A DNA stretch of 21,127 nucleotides from Silene noctiflora. Its lineage: Eukaryota; Streptophyta; Magnoliopsida; Caryophyllales; Caryophyllaceae. This document shows positions 10,264 through 19,538 of the stretch, piece by piece. Every line of letters begins with the position of its first letter. The stretch's first letter is position 1. Both the position numbers and the translations under genes were made by a program. The notes below the pieces were generated by a model. It was not told the origin of the DNA. It saw nothing but the letters and a program-made list of their open reading frames with translations, and did no database searches. The stretch is taken from assembly GCA_009801015.1 (NCBI GenBank), contig VHZZ01012959.1, positions 21,287-42,413 of the forward strand, read 5' to 3'.

Positions 10264-10481
10264 CATATAAAGTGGCAGATAAAAACTCGTAAAATGGTAG
10301 AAAAAAGCCGCGAACTTCACCATTGTTGCCTTGTTGGGACACTTCAAAACTCTGGACATTTTAAACTCCATAAAACTTGATATCCAAGGTTGAGGCCAAC
10401 CATTATATTTATATCCTATTACATATTTTCTCAAATGATGTCAAAAAATTGCCTGAGCCAAAGTTTATAGCAGCTGAATTG
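10264..10481 (+). promoter_or_regulatory. Putative TATA box and 5' leader of the PPR gene, with a 28-codon uORF
   Basis: A TATAAA at 10266-10271 fits a start of transcription near 10295-10300. An upstream ATG at 10294 opens a 28-codon frame ending TGA at 10378-10380; whether it lies inside the mRNA depends on the exact start. The main frame is open from 10377, but its first ATG is at 10482, so the upstream part is leader. A block here (10288-10400) recurs at 13312-13412. Confidence 0.45.
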
Positions 10482-10555
10482 ATGGGTTTTATTGCGTTTG
10501 CTGGTATTAGAGAGTTGCATAGAAGGTGTTTGATGAATTGCCTGAGCCAAAGTTT
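10447..10555. repeat. 20-bp perfect direct repeat spanning the PPR start codon
   Basis: AATTGCCTGAGCCAAAGTTT is present at 10447-10466 and 10536-10555, 89 bp apart and in different frames. The first copy is in the leader, the second encodes part of the presequence. It reads as a local duplication that rebuilt the 5' end of the gene. Confidence 0.85.
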
Positions 10556-12728
10556 CTATCATTCGCTACGGTACTATAGTTCTAGATCCCTTATGGCCTT
10601 TAAAACAGAAATGATGAATAGCTTTAATCGCGGTATTAGTGAAAGTAATGTGGCTATGGCCATCAAAGCTTATCGTGGTGACCCAAAAGTGGGTGTGACC
10701 TTGCACAGCTTTGCTGTGTTATCTGGGTTCATTCGATGTCGGTCAGTTGCGAATTCGTTGATGAGTATGTATTGTAAAGCTGGAAAATTTGATCACGCTC
10801 TTAAATTGTTTCACAGCTTAGATGAGCCTAATACTGTTTCTTATAACACCATTTTAGTGGGTTTTAGGAATAGAGACGTTGCATTATGTTTTGCAGCAAA
10901 CATGAATGCAAATGGTGTTGTTTTCGATTCTGTTACGTATATTACGGCTTTGTCGTTTTGTGTGGATGATAAAGGGTTTCTATTTGGATTTCAATTGCAT
11001 TCTAACATATTAAAATCAGGGTTCGGTTCCGAGATTTTCGTAGCTAATGCACTCATTACACTGTACTCTAGACGGGGTCGCATTTTTGAGGCTGAAAACG
11101 TGTTTTATGAGATGCCCACCAAGGATCATGTATCTTGGAATGCAATGTTGTGTGGGTATAGCCAAGAAGGAAGTTGTGGAATTGAAACGATTCAGACATT
11201 TTGCACTATGGTGAAACAAGAAGTGAGGATTGATAATGTTTCTTTAACTGCTGGAATTTCGGCTTGTGGACATGAAAAATATTTAGAGGCTGGGAAATTG
11301 CTGCACGGCCTGAGTATAAAGATTGGTTATGGAAGATATTCTTCGGTTTGTAACCTTTTGATGTCAGCATATGCAAAGTGTGAGGTAAATGGAGATGTAA
11401 AACTTGTATTCCAGGACATGGCCGAAAGAAATGTCGTTTCTTGGACGACAATGATTTCAGTATTTCCAGAGGAAGCACTTAGCCTCTTCAGAGGGATGAT
11501 AGTGGATGGCATCTACCCTAATGAGGTGACCTTCATTGGTTTACTCCATGCAATTACACAAAGGAATATGGTCAAGGACGGTCAAATGATTCATGGGTTT
11601 TGTCTGCGTAGCAATTTTGTATCTGAGTTGCATGTTTCAAATAGTCTCATTTCAATGTACGCAAAGTTTGAATCAATGGGAGATGCAGTGAAGGTTTTTG
11701 AAGAGCTCCATTATAGGGATGTTATATCTTGGAATACTTTTTTAATATCTGGGTATGCTCAAAATAGATTGTACGAAGAAGCTTTTGAAGCATTCCGATC
11801 TGCTATACCAGACACCCGTCCTAATCAATACACATTTGGGAGCATATTAAGTGCAATTGGATCAGCTGAAGCCATTTCACTGATATATGGACAAAGATGT
11901 CACTCTCATCTACTAAAATCCGGATTAAATTCCAATCCAGTTGTTTCAGCTGCCCTTCTTGACATGTACGCAAAACGAGGAAGTCTCACCGAGTCCAAGA
12001 AGATATTCAAGGAAAGTGTTCAAAAAACCCAATTTGCTTGGACATCAATAATTTCAGCCCATGCCAGACATGGGGACTACGATTCAGTCATTGCGTTATT
12101 TTATCAGATGAAGGAGGAAGGGGTAAGACCTGACTCAATTACCTTCCTGTCCTTGCTTACAGCATGTGGTAGAAAGGGCATGGTTGATAAAGGTCGTCAA
12201 ATTTGGGACACGATGGTCAAAAACAATCTCGTTGTTCCATCACCAAAGCATTATGCTTGTATGGTGGATATGTTGGGTCGTGCGGGACGTCTGAGAGAGG
12301 CAGAAGAGTTTGTTCTTCAGATTCCCGGGAAGCCGTCATTCTCGGCAATGCAGAGTTTGTTAGGAGCGTGCAGGAAACACGGGAATATGGAGTTGGGTGG
12401 GAAGATGGCTAGTGCATTAATTGAATTGCAGCCTGAGGAATCAGGTTCTTATGTTCTGATGTCGAATCTATATGCTGAGAAAGGAGACTGGGATAAAGTA
12501 GCAACAATGAGGAGGCAAATGAAAGATAGGAGAGTCAGAAAGGAAGTTGGATTGAGCTGGGTTGACGTGGGTTGTAATGATGGTTCCATGATTATGCATG
12601 GGTTCTCTTCAAAGGACATGTCCCACCCCAGGTCTGTGGAGATCTATCATTTGGCTAGATGCATAGGACTAGAGTTGAAATTCCTAGATAGGGAAAGACC
12701 TAATATGTGCTTGGTGGACATCTGTTGA
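10482..12728 (+). CDS. GRS1: PLS-class PPR protein with E/E+ end, probable orthologue of At4g32430 (GRS1), mitochondrial RNA editing factor
   Basis: This is an intact single exon of 748 codons from the first in-frame ATG. The N terminus is rich in Arg/Ser and poor in acidic residues, with RYYSSRS near residues 30-36, like a mitochondrial presequence cleavage site. Repeated PPR units follow: VANSLMSMYCKAGKFDHA, NALITLYSRRGRIFEAENVF, NVVSWTTMIS, SNSLISMYAKFESMGDAVKV, AALLDMYAKRGSLTESKKIF and YACMVDMLGRAGRLREAEE. E1/E2-like motifs occupy about 619-685, and an E+-like tail contains GFSSKDMSHPRS. No DYW deaminase domain is present, so an editing role would need a DYW partner. An unusually short unit after NVVSWTTMIS, which I recall being shared by At4g32430, supports orthology. 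From the literature as I remember it, GRS1 is needed for C-to-U editing of several mitochondrial sites (nad1, nad4L, nad6, rps4). Orthology rests on recalled sequence, not a search. Confidence 0.88.
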   Translation: MGFIAFAGIRELHRRCLMNCLSQSFYHSLRYYSSRSLMAFKTEMMNSFNRGISESNVAMAIKAYRGDPKVGVTLHSFAVLSGFIRCRSVANSLMSMYCKAGKFDHALKLFHSLDEPNTVSYNTILVGFRNRDVALCFAANMNANGVVFDSVTYITALSFCVDDKGFLFGFQLHSNILKSGFGSEIFVANALITLYSRRGRIFEAENVFYEMPTKDHVSWNAMLCGYSQEGSCGIETIQTFCTMVKQEVRIDNVSLTAGISACGHEKYLEAGKLLHGLSIKIGYGRYSSVCNLLMSAYAKCEVNGDVKLVFQDMAERNVVSWTTMISVFPEEALSLFRGMIVDGIYPNEVTFIGLLHAITQRNMVKDGQMIHGFCLRSNFVSELHVSNSLISMYAKFESMGDAVKVFEELHYRDVISWNTFLISGYAQNRLYEEAFEAFRSAIPDTRPNQYTFGSILSAIGSAEAISLIYGQRCHSHLLKSGLNSNPVVSAALLDMYAKRGSLTESKKIFKESVQKTQFAWTSIISAHARHGDYDSVIALFYQMKEEGVRPDSITFLSLLTACGRKGMVDKGRQIWDTMVKNNLVVPSPKHYACMVDMLGRAGRLREAEEFVLQIPGKPSFSAMQSLLGACRKHGNMELGGKMASALIELQPEESGSYVLMSNLYAEKGDWDKVATMRRQMKDRRVRKEVGLSWVDVGCNDGSMIMHGFSSKDMSHPRSVEIYHLARCIGLELKFLDRERPNMCLVDIC

Positions 12729-12968
12729 GGTGGTCATAAATTAGATGCTGTAGGGTTAATCGGATCACCAGAACTCGACTTCAATGACAATTTAGCATAT
12801 GAACTTATGACTGTTATGAGGGTTTTGGAGGCTCTAGGGGATGCCATTACGCAACATGGCAGTTCCCAGCACATAGTAAGGTACTATTCAGTCCTAAGTT
12901 CAAAATCATTTCATTGTTTTAGCATACTTGGCACCTGAAGTGTAGATTTTACTGACATCTAGATCTTG
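12729..12968 (+). pseudogene. Detached SAC exon 10 fragment with following intron sequence
   Basis: Starting within four bases of the PPR stop codon, the sequence reads GHKLDAVGLIGSPELDF, then NLAYELM and EALGDAI. This matches the second half of SAC exon 10 ([17 protein letters not shown]..., about 7054-7203 here). The homologous donor is at 12881, and similarity continues through the intron to about 12968 (compare 7204-7323). The copy has a 9-nt in-frame insertion after NLAYELM and a one-base deletion before the donor. The catalytic C-x5-R segment is absent. It is a non-functional relic and may now form part of the PPR 3' UTR. Confidence 0.9.
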
Positions 12969-12984
12969 GCAAAAGGTTTAGATT

Positions 12985-13132
12985 TTGGGTCCATTTGTAG
13001 GATTTGACAATTCCTGTGATCTTGCGATTCACCTATTTGACAAAAAAATGTCAACCAAACAAGCCATAATTTTGCAATTCATCGGATTTTCCAATTCCCA
13101 TATTTTTTTAGCGGCAACCAAATGATACCTTA
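12985..13132. mobile_element. Possible decayed MITE (GGGTCC...-type ends)
   Basis: GGGTCCATTTGTAGG near 12985 and CAACCAAATGATACC near 13117-13131 form weak inverted ends of the kind seen in hAT or Harbinger MITEs. The match is poor and no target duplication is clear. Confidence 0.3.
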
Positions 13133-13311
13133 GAATTGCTCAAACTTCGACTCAATAGTAGCAGGTCCGAAAATACAGTATAAATTATTATTGATGATGA
13201 GATGGACTGTTGTCAACTCTCACAATGCCTTCTCACTCTCCCCTCAATTTCGTTGTATACTCTCATGTGACTTTTTAGCTAGGATAAAAAAAATAAGTTC
13301 AAATAAAATTT

Positions 13312-13412
13312 CATAAAATGTGCAGGAAAAAAACCCGCGAAACATATACCATAATTGAATGCCTCAAAATCTTGACATTTTAAACTCCATAAACATGGAG
13401 TAACGCCAATCA
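13312..13412 (+). repeat. Second copy of the PPR leader block
   Basis: This block aligns to 10288-10400 upstream of the PPR gene. Both have an ATG (13318; 10294), then an A-run followed by CCGCGAA, and a perfect 20-nt match at 13374-13393 / 10355-10374 (GACATTTTAAACTCC...). Beyond it both have a GCCAA(C/T)CA-like segment. No PPR coding sequence follows here; the broken SAC copy starts ~200 bp downstream. Confidence 0.75.
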
Positions 13413-13614
13413 AATATTAGCCTTTACTACAAGGTTAATTTTCTTTCTCCTTCCTTCTTTCCTTATTTTTAACTAGTAGTAATTTTGCTTTGTTCCTCAA
13501 TTTTCACCCTTGATGATTTGAACTCGTGGGTTTCACCTAGACTGTTTGTTGGTTTTGGAAAAAAAGGGAAGAAGCTTAAGGAAAGGTTAATTGGAAGAGA
13601 TTCATGTTCCTTAA
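13413..13614 (+). promoter_or_regulatory. Leader region ahead of the broken SAC copy
   Basis: It contains a C/T-rich patch (about 13439-13465), as in the intact SAC gene's leader, and a short out-of-frame ATG at 13604. No convincing TATA box is seen close by, so promoter activity is uncertain. Confidence 0.3.
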
Positions 13615-16600
13615 ATGGACGAAGTATGGTCTGAGAGTGTTACTTGCGGCGACAATGGAGGCGGTGGTGGCGACAGTGGTGGGTGTGAGATAGATTTGGA
13701 AGCTTCATATTGTTTGGAGAAGTTTTCCCTCCATGAGACCTCATCTGTATACACTTTTTTTTATCCATTCCCTAGTTTTTAACTTATATCATAATCGAGT
13801 TGTGTTGGAAAATTCCGAAAATATCATTTATTTCTGCTCATTTGTGAAAATTTCCGTTTTGATGAATCACGAGTTTTAGGAAATTCCAATTTTGTGTCAT
13901 GATATTAACAATAGCATCATGTTATGTGTTGTATTATTGCTGCACTTGATTACCTTAAAAACGTCGTTAATTTAATTTTTAGTGAGTCTTATGTGAGGCA
14001 GCTCTATGGATTCAGTGATGTAACCAAGCTATTTTACCTCAGTATTAAGAGAGGAATATCACATCTTGATTTAGTAGTACTATTAGATTCGTGGATGATA
14101 CCATATTTCCATATGCGAGCAATGAAACATGATATTCCACCCACTATACCTGCTCAAATGGATTGGAGTCCAATTGTTTTTCACCTTCTTGGGTATGTAT
14201 TATCTGTCTGATTTTGTGGAGAAGTTTTTTATGATTGGAAGAGATAAAAGAACAAAGTACTGGAGAGTGTTGAAGATTGATAAGTAGAATCCTTCCAAGC
14301 TCGTTTTGTATGAAGATCCCACAGTTTATTCATTTTCTCTGTGCAAGGCTCTGTTGCAAGACATAGAGGAAGCGAATAAAATGAGAAGTGGATTGTAGGT
14401 GAGTGAGTGAGAACATGAATCAGAGTGAACAATGTAAGCTGTCATTTATGCGGCTTCTCTTAAAAATTTTGATTTCTTTGTTATTCAGGGTTCATCAGAC
14501 TATTGAGACCTTACTATATAATCTCAATAACAAAGAGAAGGAAGATTGGTCAGATTTGTGATCATCCGATTTACACCATTTCTGAATACAAGATCATTTC
14601 TTTTGGTGAGCCTACATTCATGTCGATGGATGAATTTGAATGAGAGAACCGGTTAGTGTGTCATCCACATGTTGAATGTTCAACATGTCAAAGGTACTCT
14701 ATGAGTGTATGTTCAATGTATCATCTTTGGTTCAGCCATTTGCTACTTTAGAACAAAAATTTTGTAGTGTCCAATAGCTTATGTGAGTTGGGGGTGATCT
14801 CATACTGATAGCTTGTCTTTTTACATAGATAATTACCATACTAAGAATATCTCCTGTAGTGAACCTAACTGTTGTAGATATATTTTAGTGAATTATTTTG
14901 TAGTTTTTCTAAGGTCGTACTTAGTATGAGCTTATTGATCCCATTAAGAAGTAGGAACTCGATCAAGGATCAATCAACGACCAACAAAAATGGAGATATA
15001 TTTCTTCAGTTGGTTTCCTTTGTTAATATTCTGTTTTTCTATGTTTAATCATGGATAGGTACAAGAAGCTTCTAGAGTTGGTGGATCTTAGGAAGGACTA
15101 TTACTTCAGCTTCTCATATCCGACTATGCATAGCCTGCAGGCTAACTTGAGCCATAAGCAAACAGAACAATACACTGTCGGGACAAAGTTTGTATGGAAC
15201 GAGAACTTAACTCGTAAAATTCGTGATAAACTAGGAACTCCCACTGGACAGTTGCATGGTTCTTCAAGCAGGTATTTGAAGTACCTGATCAAATAGTTGT
15301 GGGTATCTTCCTTATCTCTTCTTTCAGATGATTCTTGCTGATCCTTGTAATAAGCATTATTTTTTAAGAAGATACTCAGCTAGCTTATAGCCAACACATA
15401 AATAACTAGATTTCAGAATGTTGAATGTTGTGTGTTCATACTATTCAGTGTACCGCAACAAAGTGTAAACTGGGAAAATGTAAATGGCTAATGCTTTAAG
15501 AGAATCAACCGTCACAGGAATATGTCTTTTCTCAAGACAGTCATTTTTTTTTGGGTTAAAACCATCCGGTTTTCCTGGATTCGAATCAGATAGGACCATA
15601 ACTGGAGGAGAGCTCTCCCTTTAGTTTTAACACTGCTGCATCCCAAGGAATCAAACATGAGACCTTTGGTTAAGTTAGATACTTAGATCAACCCCTTACC
15701 ATTTGCTTCAAGAATTTAGGTGCTCAAAGGGTCAAACTCTATCTTTAAAGTTTTGGTCTTTTCACCTAAAATGTAAATGAGCAGAGGCTTCCAATTTTGT
15801 GAACAGAGCACAGGGGGGACATATTGTGTTCGAAATATTGTACTTATTTTCATCACTATCCACAATCTGTTACTCACAGTTGTATTTTTTCCATATCCAG
15901 GTGAAGCTATCGGTCAGAGGAAAGACTTTCACGATAACCCTTATTGCAAGAAGGTCATGTCAATTTGCAGGAACTAGGTTAGTTCAAATGTAGGTGGTGG
16001 TATAACTTTACCGCCAGTCCCATTTTTGCTGGGAAAAGATTCATTATATGCCTGGTGGATTGAATCTTGGAAACTATTAGTCTTTATTTGATGCTTTAAA
16101 ACACTACATTATACATTGCAATTATTAGCAATCATACATATTTTTTTGCTTTCAGAAGCCAATCACTCTTTAGATCCTTTGTACTCAGATTTAGACGATA
16201 ATTGGCCTGAGTATGTTGTTTTAACTCTTTTTCCGTTCTTTCTTTTAAATCTGTGCTAGATATCAGAAAAGGGGTGTTGATGAGAAGGGACACGCTGCAA
16301 ATCACGTGGAGGTCGAACAGATTGTCTGTGAGGAAATCTTTGGTAAAGGCCCATACAAATATACTTCTGCTGTGCGGAACCGGGGTTCAATACCCCTTTT
16401 CTGGTCACAAAATCCTTCATTATTAAATCCTAAGCCTGACTAATATGTATGTATGAATTCTCTTTGATTTAATCTTTTTACTAAAGGTATGTATTTTGTT
16501 TGACCATATTGTACTTCTGGTACAGTTTCTGATGAAGGAAGCAGCAGTGACGAGACCACAGAACTGCATTTCCAGAATCTCCGTCTAAGATATGGAGATC

Positions 16601-16656
16601 CATGGGAGAATCAGAAGGGAACGAAAAAGGTCGCTTCGCTGCCCCAACCAAGATAG
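13615..16656 (+). pseudogene. Truncated SAC phosphatase pseudogene, exons 1-7 only
   Basis: The exon structure parallels the intact gene: 13615-13746, 14222-14398, 14489-14651, 15059-15271, 15901-15977, 16260-16446, and 16526 onward. Readable blocks include [91 protein letters not shown] and LRLRYGDP. Lesions are a TAG in exon 2 (14285), loss of the exon 2 end that codes for the KFVTNCYGI segment, a TGA in exon 3 (14641), about ten missing bases at the end of exon 4 (a frameshift giving TGA at the exon 5 junction), and a TAA at the end of exon 6 (16441). Homology stops after LRLRYGDP near 16602. Exons 8-15, including the catalytic motif, are missing. No active enzyme can be made. Confidence 0.92.
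15541..15722 (-). mobile_element. tRNA-derived SINE in intron 4 of the SAC pseudogene
   Basis: On the minus strand a tRNA-like head shows an A-box-like GCAAATGGTAAGGGG (15692-15707 region). A B box follows within GGTCTCATGTTTGATTCC (15647-15664). After ~100 nt of body there is a terminal A tail, seen as the T run at 15544-15552. Flanks CTCAAGACAGTCA (left) and CTCAAAGGGTCA (right) could be a decayed target duplication. Orientation is opposite to the pseudogene. Confidence 0.6.
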
Positions 16657-17192
16657 ACGAGCCTAGCTGTCCCCGGTCTCTTTCATATCATAACATAACG
16701 AATATTCAGCTTGCGACTGAACTCTTGCCGAGCCTTGGTCGAAAGGATTGAATCTCACCAAGGTATTACTCACATGACTGAATTATAGCCTACTATATTT
16801 CATAAGCTGAAACCGGTTAATATCCACCCACCGGATTTCGTTAAGTGGATGATGAAGTGGGTTAAGGTCCAACCAACTCGAACTCGACTCATTGTCATCT
16901 CTAAGCTAGGTGATATTTCTTATACTTTTCATGGAGGCGTCTGTACTATAGGTGCATGAAAAGAACCCGTTAACCTTGTGGAGTCCATTAACAAGAATAT
17001 GGATGGATACCGAGAATCCGTTAACCTTGTGGAATCTGGACCTAGTTCCGGACGTAGGAATTTTTTCCTCTTTGTACTTTTGCAGAAAGTGCCCTTCTTT
17101 CTCATTTGATAATCACCGACTCCTGCGAATTCACATTTGGATTCGTTAACGTATACCCCTTTCATTTCAATCAAGAAATTTTTTTATGTGAG
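16657..17192. other. Intergenic sequence between SAC pseudogene and LTR cluster
   Basis: No gene is visible. CCGTTAACCTTGTGGA is duplicated at 16967-16982 and 17018-17033 (51 bp apart). Open frames here are short and unconvincing on both strands. Confidence 0.5.
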
Positions 17193-17659
17193 TGTAACAC
17201 CCTCATTTATTTAAGAGCCTTTAGTAAGACATTCTCAAATAAATAGAGTTGTTACCATCTCGGAGTTTCCGAGATAGTGAATAACAAAGTAAAACAAACC
17301 AAAGTACTTTATATAAAATTTAGCGAATAAAGGTTTTGTTACAGACTTACAGTATAACCAAACTGATTCAACTGAAATAATAAATAATTACAACTCGCAG
17401 CGGAAACAAATAAACTGAATACTAAAACAACTGTCTGGAATAATGTGATCTAGACTTCTAGGTAGACTGGTCAAATCCTCACGTATCCCCATGAGCTCCC
17501 ATGTCAGCTAACTCAAATACTTATACCTGTCAGTCAATCTGCTCCCCAATAATTGGTTCATCACAAGTGTTTACAGAATACACGGTCAACCAAAAGGTTG
17601 AGTAGGAATTTACCAAACAACAATATTAATCCAACCAATTAAATAAACGTCCTTAAAAT
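17193..17659 (-). mobile_element. Ty3/gypsy-type LTR, 3' portion (outer element, left part)
   Basis: It begins TGTAACACCC at 17193, the reverse complement of the ...GGGTGTTACA end common to plant gypsy LTRs. The minus-strand reading also contains TTTCCGCTGCGAGTTG, which I associate with such LTRs. It is interrupted at 17659 by the solo LTR; removing that insertion and one AAAAT copy gives a continuous sequence into 19140. The internal domain is not in the window. Confidence 0.6.
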
Positions 17660-19144
17660 TGATAAGTCCATTTTATATGTGATTTTACCCCTTTATTAGC
17701 CCGGTTTTATATGCTATTTGCACTAATTTTAGTGTTTATTTGAGCTAATCTTGTGTTCTAGTTGTTTTGCTTGTACTTTACGTATTTTGTAGGAAATATA
17801 GCTTTTGATAGCTAAATCCCGTCAAAAGAGCAAATATCGAATTCACAAAGCTAAGTGGAAATTGGATTGGATCATGTTTAATCATGCAAGCTCAAATGTT
17901 GGAAGAAATGATGAAGTGTTGAAGAAATGGCCCAAGTAATTATACATGGCAAATGTAAACAAATGATTAATGAAGCCCAAAGACAAAGTCCAATTAATCA
18001 TGAGGAGTCACAAGCATGAAATTCCACAAAAGATTCCTAAAAAATGCAATAAGTCGGATGCTTAAAGGCACTTCAAAGCAAAACATTGGATTTCATGAAA
18101 CATTAATCAAGCATTCAAAGCAATGTGGCCGGATACAAGCAACCCCGATCGAGGTGGCCTGTCCCCGATCGGGGACGTGGTACTTTGGATCCTCTTTGAT
18201 TCATTACGTTTCACAGTGAAAGTACTATATAAGGGAGGCCTAGCCTCGACCCTTAGCATCATTTTTTTATCACTTTTTCACATACTCCATTCTTCTTTTT
18301 ATTCATTAGATTAATTTAGAATTAGAGTAGATTAGAATAGTTTAGTTTTCTTTAGTTACTACAAACAATTCATTAGCAATTTCAAGTTATAATAGTTTTC
18401 ATTTCCAAGTTCTATTTCCATATTCAAGTTCTACATTTCCATACGGCAATTCTATTTAGCTTTTGTTTTGCTTATGCTATTTACATTATAGTTTTACATA
18501 TTGTTTTCATTTTCATTTCTATTTAACATTTACATTTGTTATCATTTTCATATTTAGTATGATTAGCTAATTTCTTTCTAGTCTAGGGATTGGGGGAGCC
18601 ATGCATAATTGGTAAATAAACAAGTTGTTAAATTAGTTGTTATCTCATCATCTCTATCACATGTTTGCTTTGTAATGTTAGTCTTAGATTATTGGCCACA
18701 ATCCTTGACTAAATCCGTTAAATTCATATCTATAAGTCGAGAGGCACGGAAATGAATTAGACTAAGCATGTATAGTAGAACGGCCTAGTTCGGCGAGAGC
18801 GACTGGGACCCGGTCTATGGTTTGACACTAATATCGAGAGGTGGGTGTCTCTAGACCTAGATGATAGACTTTGACTTACTAGTTTAATATCTATATAAAT
18901 ACTAATTTGCATGTGTGAACCGACCTCCTAGACTTCTTTTATTTATATTGTTTACATCCTTATTTCACTTTGCATAATCTCTCAACCAACATACCAAATT
19001 TGTGACCGACTTAGATAGAATTCAATCCATAACAACTTTTAGCAACTCCTCTCTCCTTGTGGATTCGACCCCTACGTATTACATTTATTTGTGCCACATC
19101 TAGGGATTTATTTTTGATAGGTGTGCGACTGATTCGTCAAAAAT
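17655..19144 (+). mobile_element. Solo LTR (1,480 bp) with AAAAT target-site duplication
   Basis: The LTR spans 17660-19139, starts TGATAAGTCC and ends GATTCGTCA, so it has TG...CA termini. Perfect AAAAT copies flank it at 17655-17659 and 19140-19144. A TATA box (ACTATATAAGGG, about 18224-18235) would place the U3/R border near 18255. The GTGGATTCGACCCC motif near 19060 is typical of U5 in Tat/Athila-like gypsy LTRs; the lineage is my inference. No internal domain or second LTR is present, so it is a product of LTR-LTR recombination. Short frames inside it (for example 18016-18314) are not genes. Confidence 0.85.
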
Positions 19145-19538
19145 TCTCATCACCTCATCCGTACAACTCACTTACGTCAGTGACAATAGCACAACCCCCT
19201 TAACACCGTGCTATGCTCAACTGGCAGTAGTACTTGCGTACCATGCTCACCTGGCAGTATTATGCTCAACTTGCAGTAGTAATCACTTATTATGCACAAT
19301 TATCTGGCAGTAGCATTCACTTGCTATGCGCAACTGGTAATAACGCCTTCCGCGTTATGCTCAACTCACAACCACTACACCATACTAAGAATAACCAACA
19401 ATAATATAAAAACAATCCACTCATACGGCTCAGACAACAACATAGCGTCCACATATACTCCGTATCCAATAGTCATTCACAATATTAACATTAATCTCGT
19501 CTACCGTGACACTTAAATGCACATTCACATAATAAAAT
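19140..19538 (-). mobile_element. Outer gypsy-type LTR, continuation (U3 side)
   Basis: This continues the sequence broken at 17659. It includes six irregular ~30-bp repeats (19213-19371) and AC-rich sequence up to the AAAAT at 19534-19538, where the inverted LTR copy begins. No coding region. Confidence 0.5.
19213..19371. repeat. Degenerate ~30-bp tandem repeats
   Basis: Units starting ATGCTCAACTGGCAGTAG recur at 19213, 19243, 19262, 19292, 19326 and 19357 (spacings 30, 19, 30, 34, 31). They lie in the part of the outer LTR expected to be U3, where enhancer-like repeats are common. Confidence 0.75.

Noticed and set aside
10377..10481. N-terminal extension of the PPR reading frame by 35 codons
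   Set aside because: The codon at 10377 is TTG, not ATG. The first ATG in the frame is 10482, and the sequence after it already looks like a presequence.
13924..14211. 95-codon frame inside intron 1 of the SAC pseudogene
   Set aside because: I do not recognise it. Its composition is AT-driven and it lies between matching exons 1 and 2, so it is most likely chance.
15590..15664. tRNA gene suggested by a GATTCGAATC-like T-loop and B box
   Set aside because: No cloverleaf can be formed. The boxes fit a SINE head and body on the minus strand better.
18016..18314. Overlapping short frames in the LTR
   Set aside because: They lie in the U3/R part of a solo LTR, where protein coding is not expected.
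19203..19371. CRISPR-like spaced repeats
   Set aside because: Repeats are degenerate, with unequal spacing and no distinct spacers, in a plant retroelement; a CRISPR array is not plausible.
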